Part shown: one piece after another, positions 10,627 to 20,916 of the stretch
Numbering within the stretch: position 1 is the stretch's first letter
How the letters are laid out: each line of letters opens with the position of its first letter
Origin: Oegoconia quadripuncta
Taxonomy: Eukaryota; Arthropoda; Insecta; Lepidoptera; Autostichidae
NCBI GenBank assembly: GCA_949316235.1
Contig: OX438743.1
Location: 22,379,771 to 22,443,770 of the forward strand
Direction of reading: 5' to 3'
Length of the DNA stretch: 64,000 nt
Notes under the pieces: model-generated
Told to the model about the DNA's origin: nothing
Seen by the model: the letters and a program-made list of their open reading frames with translations, nothing else
Databases searched by the model: none
Translations under genes and position numbers: made by a program

Positions 10627-10739
10627 ACACTATTTAGTAGTTGTACTTTCTAATTATCGTAAGTAATGCTAGTATCTAAACTAGGCCTAGCCTGTATCTT
10701 AGATACTAGACAATAGTTTGGGTATTCCAAACATTACAA

Positions 10740-10925
10740 GTTTAATGATTGAAACAAGATCCACGGTTCATCGTATGAATTCATAGAAATACACACGTGA
10801 CAGACAGGGGGTGAGCTCATCGCCGTTGAAATGTGCAAATCTATTGATATTTTTTGGTGGAAAGTCCCTTAGTCGCCTTTAATGACACCCATGGGAAGAG
10901 ATGGGTTGGTTCTAATCTATTGTAA
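10740..10925. repeat. Dispersed LINE-tail repeat
   Basis: Contains CAGGGGGTGAGCTCATCG, AAAGTCCCTTAGTCGCC and GACACCCATGGGAAG, which recur at 14280-14420 and partly at 55060-55100. This is typical of lepidopteran non-LTR retrotransposon 3' ends. Confidence 0.5.
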
Positions 10926-10996
10926 TGCCGAATCCACTCAGCACAAAGAATCAAACCAAAACCAATCAACCAAGTAAAAGTCTCTTATCATATCTC

Positions 10997-11274
10997 GACG
11001 ACCTGTTTGGTGTAGTGGTTAGCAACTCTGACCACTATACCAAAAGGTTACGGGTTCGAATCCCGCTAGGGGCATATGTTTGTGTGATGAATACGGACAT
11101 GTGTACCCGAGTTATGGATGTTTTCATTTATAATAAGTAATTATTTACAACAAAAAAATGTATTTATGTAGTATAGTATAAACCATCTGGTATCCACAAC
11201 ACAAGCCTATATTGCTTACTGTGGAACTAGATGGCGCTGTGTGTATGTCTAAGGATATTTATTTATTATTTATA
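10997..11274 (+). mobile_element. SINE family B, near complete
   Basis: tRNA-like head with A-box-like TGGTGTAGTGGTTAGC and B-box-like GGTTCGAATCC, then the shared core (TGTGTGATGAATACGGAC, CGAGTTATGGATG), GGAACTAGATGGCGCTG and an ATTTATT tail. RNA polymerase III transcription is expected for the family. It is not a tRNA gene. Confidence 0.9.
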
Positions 11275-11279
11275 TTCAA

Positions 11280-11670
11280 AGGGTGATTCAAAGCAAATAA
11301 AAACCTAGCATCATAATAAAGATGGCTGACCAAGCTGCCAGTCTTGCGCCCCATGTTGGGGTAGGTACTCGTACTGCCTCCACTCACTAGGAGTAGCCAT
11401 AATCTACCATGCAGACCTTAGCGGATTGGTGAATTTGACAGGATATGTGTCATGGACCGGCCCAGTCCTGATTAGTGCATTTGTCGCAGATTAGTGGTCG
11501 CCTCTGTGGACCTTGGCGGTTGTTGCCTTCACTTAAAGAGAACTGGGACTATTTAAAGTCCCTCCAAAGCACCCAAACATTTGAAGGAAGAGCATACGCA
11601 TGCTATACAAATAGGTCGTCGCATCGGGCACTGTCGCGCTCCATACCGCTCGCTGATTGCGATGTGAGAC
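11280..11670. other. Unassigned stretch
   Basis: No recognised gene. It has higher GC than its surroundings (CTGCCAGTCTTGCGCC, GCACTGTCGCGCTCC) and may be a retrotransposon fragment ending in the GATA repeat that follows. Confidence 0.3.
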
Positions 11671-11712
11671 GATAGATAGATATATAGATAGATAGATAGA
11701 TAGATAGATAAA
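11670..11712. repeat. (GATA)n microsatellite
   Basis: A run of GATA units followed by AAGCGTTTATTTGCATA. Similar runs at 24555-24583 and 47280-47308 also adjoin retrotransposon tail-like sequence. Confidence 0.9.
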
Positions 11713-11879
11713 GCGTTTATTTGCATATTACAGAGACACATACAAAAATATTCGAAACAACAATCATTCTGCTTGGTGTTATTCTTACACAATGTAGCCT
11801 TATTTCACAGTAATAAAAATAAAAACTAAAATTAAGTACAACTGTTACAACTTATAATAGAGGTGTATGTGTATCTGTA

Positions 11880-12180
11880 CGACAAATGGGCCACCGCTCA
11901 GTGTGGATCCTCACATATAGCGGTAAGACACTGATTTTCAGCTAGTGCCCTGCGAGAGGAAGCGAGGGTAGGGTACTAGTGCAAAAATTTTCAATAACAA
12001 CCATAAGTGTGTATTCTATAAAGATCATTTGTTAGAGGGGGGGCAGGGCGGGGGGGGACCTGAGCCGCTAACGCGTTCCTAGGTCCTCTCTACTGCCGAG
12101 GAATGTCGCCGCGGGGTTTTAGTGGGTATCCCTCGGGAGGGGAGTGGTACGCGTAATGCGTTTCCCCGCGTCTGAGTGTA
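11880..12180. repeat. GC-rich LINE-like fragment
   Basis: A G-run region (about 12035-12060), then GGGGTTTTAGTGGGTATCC and GTACGCGTAATGCG. The motif is related to GGGGTTTTAGTCGGTAGC at about 59008. It probably derives from a non-LTR element. No intact frame. Confidence 0.4.
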
Positions 12181-12223
12181 TGTGACCGAAATATTTATTT
12201 AAAACAATGTGATAATATTTTAG

Positions 12224-12405
12224 ATATGCAGATCCTACGCCTAGTGCTATTCCTGGTGGGAAAGTTCGGAATCTCCACCATAGTCACATCCTTGTACCTG
12301 TACACCTCGGAGCTCTACCCCACCGAGTACAGACACACGCTGCTCGCCTTCTCCTCGATGGTGGGGAGAATTGGGCAGATCATTGCACCAATGACCCCAG
12401 TACTT
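12224..12405 (+). CDS. SLC22/organic cation transporter-like, penultimate coding exon
   Basis: Exon with acceptor ...ATATTTTAG before 12224 and donor GTAAGT at 12406. It translates, after a split first codon, as MQILRLVLFLVGKFGISTIV then TSLYLYTSELYPTEYRHTLL, FSSMVGRIGQIIAP and MTPVL. The YTSELYPTEYR motif in a membrane segment followed by a loop is the hallmark of late transmembrane helices in the SLC22 part of the major facilitator superfamily (plasma-membrane carriers for organic cations/zwitterions). The exon ends in phase 0, matching 13414. Upstream exons are not recognisable and probably lie beyond long repeat-filled introns or outside the window. The substrate cannot be told. Confidence 0.85.
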
Positions 12406-12529
12406 GTAAGTTTATTTGAATAACCTAATCCTTATAGTTATCTAGACTAAGTTTTCATATAGAATAATTTCTGAAATAATTGTCATATTGATTTGATATA
12501 TCCCTTGGCGGATGCGTTGTCTTGCAAAC

Positions 12530-12870
12530 GTATTTAGACAAAGAAAGAAAATAGTTTATTAATTACTTAAAACATATAACCATAAGTATACATATTACAA
12601 ACTACATTATTAGAAATAACATTATTAAAAACTATTAAAAACTAACAAAAGAAGAACTAGGCTATGATTGGCATAAATTGCTATGTGTGCCGCAGTAGTA
12701 AATGGGTAACGACTCAGCATATCGCTGCGCTCAAGAGCGAACAGCTAATTTTCTGTCGCACCCGTGTAGGATGACTTGGCGTAAGAAACTACATCATGGT
12801 AGACATTGAGTGAGATTATTGTAGATGTATTTATAATATATAAAATATTGTAATATTAAATATAAACTTT
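12530..12870. repeat. Intronic retrotransposon tail debris
   Basis: AT-rich intron sequence with ACGACTCAGCATATCGCTGC, which has a counterpart at 24752-24775 (GACTCAGCATATGCTGC), suggesting a shared retrotransposon 3' end in reverse. Nothing coding. Confidence 0.4.
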
Positions 12871-12877
12871 AAAAATT

Positions 12878-13240
12878 CGACGACCGATTGGTATAGTGAC
12901 CCTGTCAGCGAAACAAACGGTTGCGGGTTCGAATCCCGCGATGGGTGAATGTTTGTGTGATGAATACGAACATTTATTCCCGAGTCATGTATGTTTATCA
13001 ATCAATCAAGTACACTTTATTGCACAAAATTTTTACAATACACTTCATAAATATAGCTTAAAAAAAATTGTACAACCAGGCGGTCTTATTGCTATTAAGC
13101 GATTTATACCAGACAACCTTTGGGTAGAGAAAAAAAGTAGAACGGAATAAAAGCAAGTAGGTTTATGTATGTTTATCCGTTATCTAGTATCCATAGTACA
13201 AGCTTTGTTTAATTTGGGACTAGATGATTGGTGTAATAAC
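12878..13240 (+). mobile_element. SINE family C interrupted by LINE tail
   Basis: Head and core at 12878-12992 (GATTGGTATAGTGACCC, GGTTCGAATCCCGCG, ATTCCCGAGTCATG). The tail resumes at 13161 (TATGTATGTTTATCCG to GACTAGATGATTGGTG). The gap holds another insertion (12993-13160). It lies in the transporter intron. Confidence 0.85.
12993..13160 (-). mobile_element. LINE 3' fragment inserted in SINE C
   Basis: Starts with TCAATCAATCAAG (complement of a TTGA-repeat tail), then CACTTTATTGCACAAAA, ACAACCAGGCGGTC and CAACCTTTGGGTAGAG. The same element occurs at 55187-55420. GTTTAT occurs at both joints. Confidence 0.75.
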
Positions 13241-13413
13241 TTCCATTTCACTTACCTAATATGGCCGATTTTTTTCCTCACGGTAAAAAACTCATCCGGT
13301 ATATGCAAAGACTATATATATACACATACATACACAACTCTTGCATAATCTGAGTGGTGACCACTTTCTTTGAAACCTGTATTTTATAAGCTGATCTGCA
13401 TTGGTTTCTGCAG

Positions 13414-13560
13414 ATGGAGTACTGGGAGGGCATTCCATCGGTCATGTTCGGCACTATGGGCTTGCTGGCTGGTCTCCTGGTCCTCACGCAGCCGGAGACG
13501 AAGGGAAGGAAGATGCCCGACACCCTCGCCGAGGCAGAAGCTATTGGGAGAGAGAGCTAA
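13414..13560 (+). CDS. SLC22/organic cation transporter-like, last coding exon
   Basis: Acceptor GGTTTCTGCAG ends at 13413; 49 codons to TAA at 13558-13560. The protein begins MEYWEGIPSVMFGTMG, continues LLAGLLVLTQPETKGRKMPD and ends TLAEAEAIGRES. This is the final transmembrane helix followed by the conserved PETKG...PDT.AEAE cytoplasmic tail of SLC22-like carriers. It joins in phase 0 to the exon at 12224. Codon use is GC-richer than the surroundings, as expected of a host gene among repeats. No strong AATAAA is visible shortly downstream. Confidence 0.88.
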   Translation: MEYWEGIPSVMFGTMGLLAGLLVLTQPETKGRKMPDTLAEAEAIGRES

Positions 13561-13690
13561 TACTAATACTGCTAAGTTTAACCTAGAGTATAAATTTTAA
13601 GGAATTGTTATATAAATGATTTCATGAAGTGGTGAGAATTTGGATACTTGAAGTCTGGGAACAGTGCTCAGTGATTCGACAAAAAAAATT

Positions 13691-13975
13691 GACCACCTTG
13701 TTGGTGTAGTGGTTAGCAACTCGGACCACTATACCAAAAGGTTGCGGACTCGAATCCCGCTAGGGCCATATGTTTGTGTGATGAATGCGGACATGTGTAC
13801 CCGAGTTATGGATGATTTCATTTATAATAAGTATTTATTTCCAAAAAAAAAAATGTATTTATGTAGTATATCAACCATCTGGAATCCACAACATAAGCCT
13901 ATAGTTGCTTACTGTGGAACTAGATGGCGCTGTGTGTATGTGTAAGGATATTTATTTATTATTTATTTATTATTA
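13691..13975 (+). mobile_element. SINE family B
   Basis: Head GACCACCTTGTTGGTGTAG, B box GACTCGAATCCCGC, then core and GGAACTAGATGGCGCTG, ending in an ATTT/ATT tail. It lies just after the transporter stop, possibly in its 3' untranslated region. Confidence 0.85.
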
Positions 13976-14195
13976 TTATTAATTAAATACTGAATTAAGC
14001 AAAGCTTTTGGGAAGTAGAGTGTACGTCTTACAGTATTTTAGAGAACTTTCCAAAGCGGTGTCAGGACTGGTAGCTTTAAGTATAAAAATTATAAAAATG
14101 TCGGACAACTTATATCAATGATATAGCACACTAGGCAGAGCATGTACAGTTTGAAACAAGGAAACCTTTACAGCTCGGTATAATACAAATTAACA

Positions 14196-14420
14196 CACAC
14201 ATAACATCACGACTTTTACCCAAATTGGGTGGTCAGAGATTCCCCAAACATTAGTGTCTATGCTTGAAACAACATCTACGGTTCACCTTACGAAATATAA
14301 CAGAGCAGGGGGTGAGCCCATCGCCGTTAAAACGTGCAAATCTAAATGTTTTTTGGTGAAAAGTCCCTTAGTCACATTTTACGACACCCACAGGAAGTGA
14401 TGGGTTGGTTCTATTCTGCG
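14196..14420. repeat. Dispersed LINE-tail repeat
   Basis: Shares GGGGTGAGCCCATCGCCG, AAAGTCCCTTAGTC and GATGGGTTGGTTCTA with 10740-10925. Confidence 0.5.
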
Positions 14421-14601
14421 CAACGAGTTAGCACTTTACTTCAATCACACCTGATGTTAAGTGAAGATGAGGCTGAAATCTTATTTGAGGAACTGGATAT
14501 CTTATCTCTGTCAAATGGAACACAACAATACAATTAACGTTGCTGTTTGGCGGCAGATTTAGATAAGATGGTGGTAGTTAGCCAGGCGGACATTTAAACC
14601 A
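14421..14601 (-). mobile_element. SINE family A, body only
   Basis: Reverse SINE A body from CACCTGATGTTAAGTGAAG to GCCAGGCGGACATTTAAA. It carries a deletion in the central part and lacks the tRNA-like head. Confidence 0.8.
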
Positions 14602-14644
14602 AACCGACTAAAGATATACTGTAAACATTTTAATACCGTTTGTA

Positions 14645-14752
14645 GTATGACTTGGGAATAAATATTCGTATTCACATTTACACCTAGCGGGATTCGAACC
14701 CGCAGCCGTTGGTTTTGAAGGGATCTCTCCCCATTACACCAATCGGTAACCA
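14645..14752 (-). mobile_element. SINE family C, head fragment
   Basis: Reverse head: GGGATTCGAACCCGCAGCCG and ACACCAATCGG, with GGGAATAAATATTCGTATTC core. The tail half is absent. Confidence 0.75.
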
Positions 14753-14961
14753 GTATTTCCTAAGTTATAATCCTTGGATGGGTGACCACTAGTGGCAATT
14801 TAATACGAGTGCAGCTGCGGTGGGCGCGTTAAATAGACTGTTTCGATTATACAGTACGAAAACAGTTATTAAGCCAAATCGGTGGCCTAGAGTTTAAAAC
14901 ATATGACACAATCCCACCAATCCACATGGGCCACCCCGGCAGTAAAAAGAAACAATCTTAA

Positions 14962-15240
14962 GCCGACCTGTTTAGCGTAGTGGTTAAAGACCCTGACCGC
15001 TATGTCTACAGGGCGCGGGTTCGAAGCCCGCTATGGGCATTGTTTGTGTGATAAATATCATATGTGTACCAGAGTTATGGATATTTACATTTATAATAAT
15101 ATGTATTATTTATAAAATAAATGTATTTGTGTAGTATTTCAACCATCTGGCATCCATACACACATACACACAGCTTGTTTATTCCATAATAAACAAGCTG
15201 CGTGTATGTTGCAGGACATTTATATATTATTATTTATTTA
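14962..15240 (+). mobile_element. SINE family B variant with internal palindrome
   Basis: Head GCCGACCTGTTTAGCGTAG with B box GGTTCGAAGCCCGC. The 3' half normally reading ...GCTTACTGTGGAACTAGATGG is replaced at 15166-15205 by a palindrome (see its own entry), after which GTGTATGTTGCAGGA and the AT tail continue. Confidence 0.8.
15166..15205. repeat. Perfect 13-bp hairpin inside SINE
   Basis: CAGCTTGTTTATT (15171-15183), loop CCAT, then AATAAACAAGCTG (15188-15200). Pairing continues outward after one mismatch. Other family B copies lack it. Confidence 0.9.
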
Positions 15241-15275
15241 TGAGTAGGAGCTCAGTGTTGTGTAGTGTAGTCAGC

Positions 15276-15552
15276 TGTAGTGGCTCAGCGCGGTCTCCCA
15301 AATTAGGAGGTCCAGGTTCGATTCCCAGCCAGGCCATGTACCAATGAGTTTTTAAATTTAATTTAATTACTTATGTGCATTTATCCTACTGCTCTTAAAC
15401 GGTGAATGAAACGGTGAAACAAAATTCTAAGGCATGTGAAGTCCCCAACCCGCATTGGGCCAGCGTGGTAGACTACGGCCCATACTCCCGCATCATACGA
15501 GGGAAGGTCTGCGGCCTGAATCCCTGCTGCAATGGGATGTTTAAGGGCTGAG
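15276..15552 (+). mobile_element. SINE family D
   Basis: tRNA-like head GTGGCTCAGCGCGGTCTCCC with B box GGTTCGATTCC, a TTTAAATTTAATTTAATTA body, AACGGTGAATGAAACGG, then the common module AGTCCCCAACCCGCATTGGG to GATGTTTAAGGGCTG. The same arrangement is present in reverse at 60450-60890. Confidence 0.85.
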
Positions 15553-15696
15553 AGAAAGAAGGATGAGTTTATTTATTTAACTTTTAACACTATCCTTTGG
15601 TCTAGTCTACATCAACGATATAATCATTTGTTCCATCAAAGTTGTCGCGGGTTTTATAAATTTTTCATTTGATAGTTAAGACAAACGACATTAACC

Positions 15697-16013
15697 TTTT
15701 TTTTTATGCACAACAGGTTGGGACTTGACCTCATTCACACCTGATGTTAAGTGAAGATGAGGTCGAAGGTGGAAGCGTACTGACCCGGAAACCCCAACAC
15801 ATTTGGGGCTATCTTATCTCTGACAACCGGAACACAACAATGCTATTAACATTGCTGCTTGGCGGCTTAGATAAGATGGTGGTAGCTAGCCCCTGGACAT
15901 TTAAAATGCCCTACCACCAACCAAGTACTAAAACATGTACCCCACTGGGGATCGAAACCGCGACCTCCGAATCGTAAACTCAATGTTGTTTACATTGAGC
16001 CACGCAGGTGGCG
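15697..16013 (-). mobile_element. SINE family A, full length
   Basis: Reverse copy running from an oligo-T/ATGCACAAC tail to the tRNA-like head (GGGATCGAAACCGCGACC, TTTACATTGAGCCACG). About 310 bp. Family A internal marks are all present. Confidence 0.9.
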
Positions 16014-16054
16014 CTGAGTCCGCCTTTGTGCTTAAATTCCGATATACTATATGC

Positions 16055-16201
16055 CTTTCAATCAATCAATCAAATACGCTTTATTGTTTAAATAAGGAAG
16101 GCACATTTAAATATCTTAAAATAATATCCTTTGTAAAATATTGCGTTTTTTTGTTTTTTTTTTATGAACAACGGTTTGGTGCTTGACCTCAATCACACCT
16201 T
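16055..16201 (-). repeat. LINE tail plus SINE A tail fragment
   Basis: TCAATCAATCAATCAAATACG and CTTTATTG mark a retrotransposon tail in reverse. 16160-16201 holds only the SINE A tail (ATGAACAACGGTTTGG to CAATCACACC). Confidence 0.55.
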
Positions 16202-16260
16202 TACAAACAATCTTCGTGCTACGGAACACAAATTATTCTAGTACGATTTTATTCATTCTC

Positions 16261-16870
16261 TGGTTATTTTTTTTATTTTATTTTATTTTCTTGGGAAAAC
16301 CAACAGCTGTTTACAAATTATCACTTAAGCTAAAAAAACTAAAAGCCAATTAGAGGTTTCCACTGATAGAACCTACTTAAACTTAGTTAAAAATAAAAAA
16401 CTATACATTGCAATCAGAGAACGGTTGGAAAAATTAATCTAATTATAAACAATCTATAGATAGGATATCCTTGCATCGCCAATCCAAAAAACAACCTGGT
16501 CACAGCAGTATTAGGTTACTTTTTGGCCAAAAAAAAAACGTCTACTTAATGTGTTCCTTGCCGATATAACGCTAGTACAAGACGGGTCCAAATCAAACTC
16601 GTTGCTAAGTAAATTACAATTCTTACTCGCTCGCTGCACAAACGCATTCTGCCTGTAGTTAGTGGAGCACGGTGGGAGATCCAAAAACGAGTTGAACCTA
16701 AGGATTCTGTCTGGGGCTCTTACCGAGATCTTTGACAAAAGTTCTGGACAGTCGGTGGCACTCGACGCTATCTTTAGAAGGTATACCAGGTCTGCTATTT
16801 CACGACGTTGTACCAGCGGGAGCAAGTGATGCTTCCTACACAAGGCAAGGTAACACTATGTACGCATGCA
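16261..16870 (-). pseudogene. Non-LTR retrotransposon 3' end with ORF2 C-terminus
   Basis: Reverse orientation. The frame 16511-16843 (110 codons) reads as the last segment of a LINE pol protein: LLPLVQRREIADLVYLLKI, APDRILRFNS, NAFVQRASKNCNLL. Its 3' untranslated part (16261-16510: GAAAACCAACAGCTG, AAAGCCAATTAGAGG, AACCTGGTCACAGCAG) ends in TTTTA repeats, the complement of an A-rich tail. The same tail lies in + orientation at 54790-55060. It is 5'-truncated, hence a dead copy. Confidence 0.7.
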
Positions 16871-17376
16871 TACTGAGTGAGTGCCTACATGTCATTAGTT
16901 CGCACATTATCATATAAGTTATTCATCTATCCTTTATTGTTTAATTTTCCTTGGCGACAAAATATACATTATAAGGGTGAGTGCACACCGGGACCTAACT
17001 TTGTGTCAGACCACGTGCAGTATAGGGTTCCGTACCTGTCCTCACAATATGGGGAATCAGCGTTAATTATCCCTTTTTTTTAAGTGGGGCCGTTACCACC
17101 TGGCTTCGACTCACTCGTCAATTTGCATCCGTTGCTTCCGTAAGAGATGAGAAGAGTTTATGTTTAGACTCGAGAGTGTCCCCCCTCTAAAAGCTGAATG
17201 GTTCGTTTTTTTTGGATATGTGTAAAAATTTATATAATTTTTGATTATTTTCAAATATGTCGTTTTCTGAAAGTTTAAGAACCGCTGCTTTATAAATTCT
17301 TATAAACTGTACAAATAAATTATTTGTATGTGACTATCAAACAATTTGCACACGTGATTATAGCTTTAGTAGAATA
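16871..17376. other. No gene recognised
   Basis: AT-rich. I see only short meaningless frames and no repeat shared elsewhere in the window. Confidence 0.4.
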
Positions 17377-17377
17377 T

Positions 17378-17653
17378 AAATAAATATCCTTAGACATACA
17401 CACAGCGCCATCTAGTTCCACAGTAAGCAACTATAGGCTTGTGTTCTGGATACCAGATGGTTGATATACTACATAAATATACATATTTTTTTTTTATAAA
17501 TAAATACATATTATAAATGAAAAACATCCACAACTCGGTTACACATGGCTGTATCGTTTTCATCATACAAACATAAGCCCCTAGCGGGATTCGAACCCGC
17601 AACCTTTTGGTATAGTGGTCAGAGTTGCTAACCACTACACTAAACAGGTCGTC
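17378..17653 (-). mobile_element. SINE family B, full length
   Basis: Reverse copy from ATATCCTTAGACATACACAC through CGCCATCTAGTTCCAC to the head GGGATTCGAACCCGCAACC and AACAGGTCGTC. Confidence 0.9.
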
Positions 17654-18880
17654 AAAAAATATAATAAAACACAGTCATCGAATTGATAACTTCGTTCTTT
17701 TTGATGTCGGCTAAATGCGGTATCAGCTGATATGCCCTTTTGTCTTATTGTCGGTATGCACGTGTATACTTGATACACGAACAATCGCGCACATCACAAA
17801 GAAAAACAGTCCTAATAATAAATACATTATAAATAATACAGTCGATTGTATTTTTAACTTGACGGCGTTATTTGTATCCAATCTTTGTCCAGATGTTTCA
17901 AGAAAGTGTGTTTTTTTATATTAGGGAAAGGTTCTTGGCTATGTTTGATAAAATCATTAGTATACGTTTCATTGGGCATTTATTATCTGATTCATTTATG
18001 TATTTGTATAGTTTATTTATATGTATTTATAATAGTTTAAGTACTTTATTATTAAATGTATTTTTATCACAGGTATATCTATTATTAACATACGTATATA
18101 ATTTTTGGTTTCGCATTTTTTATTTCAAAATCAAAAATATTTTATTCAATGTAGGATACAAAAATATCCCCTGGTCCAATCTAATGCATTAGACAAATCC
18201 ATAAATGGATTATCACTTATTGAAACATGATATTTTTAAAAACTACATAGCTTCGCGAGGTTAGGGAGAAGGAGCGATAAGAATTGGTTTCCATCTTTAC
18301 AATAATATTACATTTTATATTACATATTACAAAACAAAAGCAATTAACATAAGCATAGTTAACGACCAGCCAACACCAGACCTCCTTATCGCTTAAATAA
18401 TCATCTATCTTATACTAACCCTTTTTAAACAGAGTTTCTTTAATGTGACGTCTAAATTTCCGCTTGTTTTAAATATTCATTTTACCCTTCCCGTGAAACA
18501 TGTTTAACCTCAGTAAGGTTGGTTGGAAGAAATCTCTTAGAGGCAAGCTGAGTTTGTACATATTTTCTGACTGTAATCTGTTTGTATTTCTCGCGCTATA
18601 AAGAATAAAGAAAATCGTGTCGTAGATATACCTATACCTGCCGACTTTAGTCGCCCGGACGTTTGTGTGGTGTACATACAAATTGCTTTGTATATGGATG
18701 ATAGGTATTATTGGACTTTTTATGGATTTTCTAAATCTGCAATTTATGTTTTTTACTTTAATACCAACCAAAACCATACTAAAAAATCAATCAATCAATT
18801 TATTGCTCTCACATGGGTTTTTATCATCTTAGGTATATCATCTGTCCATATTTCACGCCTAACTAGTATTAGTAGGTAGG
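17654..18880. other. No gene recognised
   Basis: About 1.2 kb of AT-rich DNA. The hydrophobic frame at 17872-18192 (rich in F, I, L, Y) reflects T-rich composition and has no splice or family support. Confidence 0.4.
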
Positions 18881-18882
18881 TA

Positions 18883-19306
18883 GGTCCTTACCTATGAAAT
18901 TGGCGTTTTGTATTAAGAATTTCATTAAGAATGTTTACTCCATACAAACATTTTTGTTTTTTTTTGGGAACGGCAAATCCAAATTTAGCTAAACTTTGTG
19001 TGTATTATCGGATAACATTTAGTTAAGTAGGTATAGGCAGCGTTAATTTTTAAAAGTAACAGCTTTATAAAAGTTTCAGCGAATCTAAGAAATGATTATG
19101 GGAAGCACATGAAAAGAGCTCTGTTAATTATTTTTTTTATTATGTGATTTAGCACAAAAATATTTCATGTGAAACCTTGAAATAATATTCCATTTTCCAA
19201 TTAAAAAACAAATTTGGATATAGCTTTGAAAATCGCAGGAATTGGTACATTTATGATTAACGAAAAAAAAAATTATCTCTTATAATTAATCTCATAGGTA
19301 AAGACC
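18883..19306. mobile_element. Unclassified dispersed repeat with inverted ends (copy 1)
   Basis: About 420 bp with ends GGTCCTTACCTATGA and TCATAGGTAAAGACC (inverted, one mismatch). A second copy, similar over most of its length, is at 57636-58060 (AAAGTTTCAGCGAATCTAAG, ACATGAAAAGAGCTCTGTT). No clear target duplication, so its class is open: MITE or 3' fragment. Confidence 0.6.
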
Positions 19307-19415
19307 CAATATATTGAAATTTGGCATAGAGGTAGCTTGGGCCTCGGATATCCTGAAACCTACACAATAAAGTAAAGACGCGCGAGTGAAGCCGCGAGCT
19401 GAACGATAGTGTGTC

Positions 19416-19450
19416 TATAATAAAGTCAACCGATTTTAGCAGTTTCAGTA
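19416..19450 (+). promoter_or_regulatory. Candidate core promoter (TATA + initiator)
   Basis: TATAATAAA starts at 19416 and the insect-type initiator TTCAGTA has its A at 19447, a spacing of 31 bases. A GC/CpG-rich exon-like stretch and a good splice donor follow. Inferred from motif and spacing only. Confidence 0.5.
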
Positions 19451-19718
19451 TGAATACCGCCGTATATAGGCAGGGTGCGCGCACGCAAGTCGGCCGCAGA
19501 GCGTTAGTATCGCGCGTGCGTCCACAGCGCGCCGCGGCTCTGTCACCCACCCTCCTACCTCTCCTCACCTATCTTACCCCACTTATCCCAACTCTATCAA
19601 CGGTTTTGTTTTAAATTCGAATTTTGAATCGAGATTTTGAACTATTGAACGAATAAGTGTTGTTTTTTTGTTTTGTGAAAATGATGTGGATTTCTATGTG
19701 AGAGCGCCATTGTTGAAG
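19447..19718 (+). other. Candidate first exon (mostly untranslated)
   Basis: Starts at the initiator above, passes through a CpG-rich region (19470-19545, GTGCGCGCACGCAAGTCGG, CAGCGCGCCGCGGC) and ends at AAG before the donor GTAAGTGAG at 19719. ATG at 19450 opens a 54-codon frame with no recognised similarity, ending at 19614. ATG at 19681 stops after a few codons. It could be the start of a host gene whose coding exons lie downstream or outside the window. Confidence 0.4.
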
Positions 19719-19909
19719 GTAAGTGAGCACTTTGTTATGAAGCCCTTTGTTTTATCAGATGTGTGACTAACAATCAGTTTTGTGAGATGCAAAATAAAAG
19801 GCCGCGTGTTATTAAATCGCATTTCCAAGGGTCGTTTTCTTAGCAATTAATCAATCATATTTGTCGGCATTGTGTTATGTATCCAATCTTTGTACCAATG
19901 TATCTCAGT

Positions 19910-19995
19910 AATAATGTCACGACATTTATCACAAATGGGGCGCTCAGAGCTATCCCAAACTTTAGGGTTTGGGTGTTCCATAAAAATGTAGGTAT
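19910..19995. repeat. Dispersed LINE-tail motif
   Basis: AATGTCACGACATTTATC and AAATGGGGCGCTCAGAG, related to the motifs at 9720 and 14205. Confidence 0.4.
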
Positions 19996-20214
19996 GCTTT
20001 TAACAACTTTAAGATTACACTAGGACAAATTGTCTATGTTTGTTTAAAATCGGTTAATCCATAATTGGTTGGTACCTATATTTGCATGACTTTTTTTACG
20101 AGGATTCTAGATCCGTGGTGCGATTTGCGTGGTGTTATATCTATACGTTTATGGTAGGGGAAATATTCATGTCTGTTTGATAAAAATTGGTTCAGACGTT
20201 GCGAAGATATAAGA

Positions 20215-20345
20215 ACTTTAACTTTAAGGCCGGCAACGCATCTGTGACCCTTTTGGTGTTGCGGGTGTCCATGGGCGACGGTGATTGCTTTCCATCAGGT
20301 GACCCGCATGCTCGTTTGCCGCCCTCTCATATAAAAAAAAAAACT
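20215..20345 (+). mobile_element. LINE 3' end (GGCCGGCAACGCATC type)
   Basis: GGCCGGCAACGCATCTGTG, GATTGCTTTCCATCAGGTG and GCCGCCCTCTCAT, followed by A. This is the terminal coding/3' part of a common lepidopteran non-LTR element; relatives are at 22418-22594 and 60566-60717. Confidence 0.75.
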
Positions 20346-20683
20346 TTATATGTAGATGATAGTATTATGATTAGTTTCTTAGTTTCTCGTTAACTGTTTA
20401 ATTATATAATATCTATTTAAGTATTTAAAAAGCAAGAAACCCGATAGCATATTTTCTATTTTGCGGACGCCATATTGGATTTTTTACTATAAAATGTATC
20501 CTATTGCACTCTACGTATCAAGACGAATCTAACAACACCATGCACTTCGAAATCGGGCAAGCTGTTTAGGCTACAAAATGCGTCAAAGGAACGGACATAC
20601 ATATACTCGAAAAACATTACCCTCCTTTCTTGGGCAGTTGGGTAAAAACCAAAAAAAAACCCGACAGCATAAATAAATAAATT

Positions 20684-20902
20684 AAAATAAATATCTTTGC
20701 ACATACACACAGCGCCATCTAGTTCCACACTAAGCAACTGGGCTTGTATTATGGATACCAGATTGTTGATGAACTACACAAATACATTTTTTTTTGTAAA
20801 TAAATACATAAATAAATAAAAAAACATCCATAACTCGGGAACAGATGTCGGTATTCATCATACAAACATATGCCCCTAGCGGGATTCGAACCCGCGACCT
20901 TT
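20684..20902 (-). mobile_element. SINE family B, head-truncated
   Basis: Reverse copy from ATCTTTGCACATACACAC to GGGATTCGAACCCGCGACC. The head end is lost where the next SINE A tail begins. Confidence 0.85.
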
Positions 20903-20916
20903 CTTTCTTACTTCTT

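Noticed and set aside
17872..18192. 106-codon hydrophobic frame as a membrane protein
   Set aside because: T-rich composition explains the hydrophobicity. There is no splice site, promoter or recognised motif.
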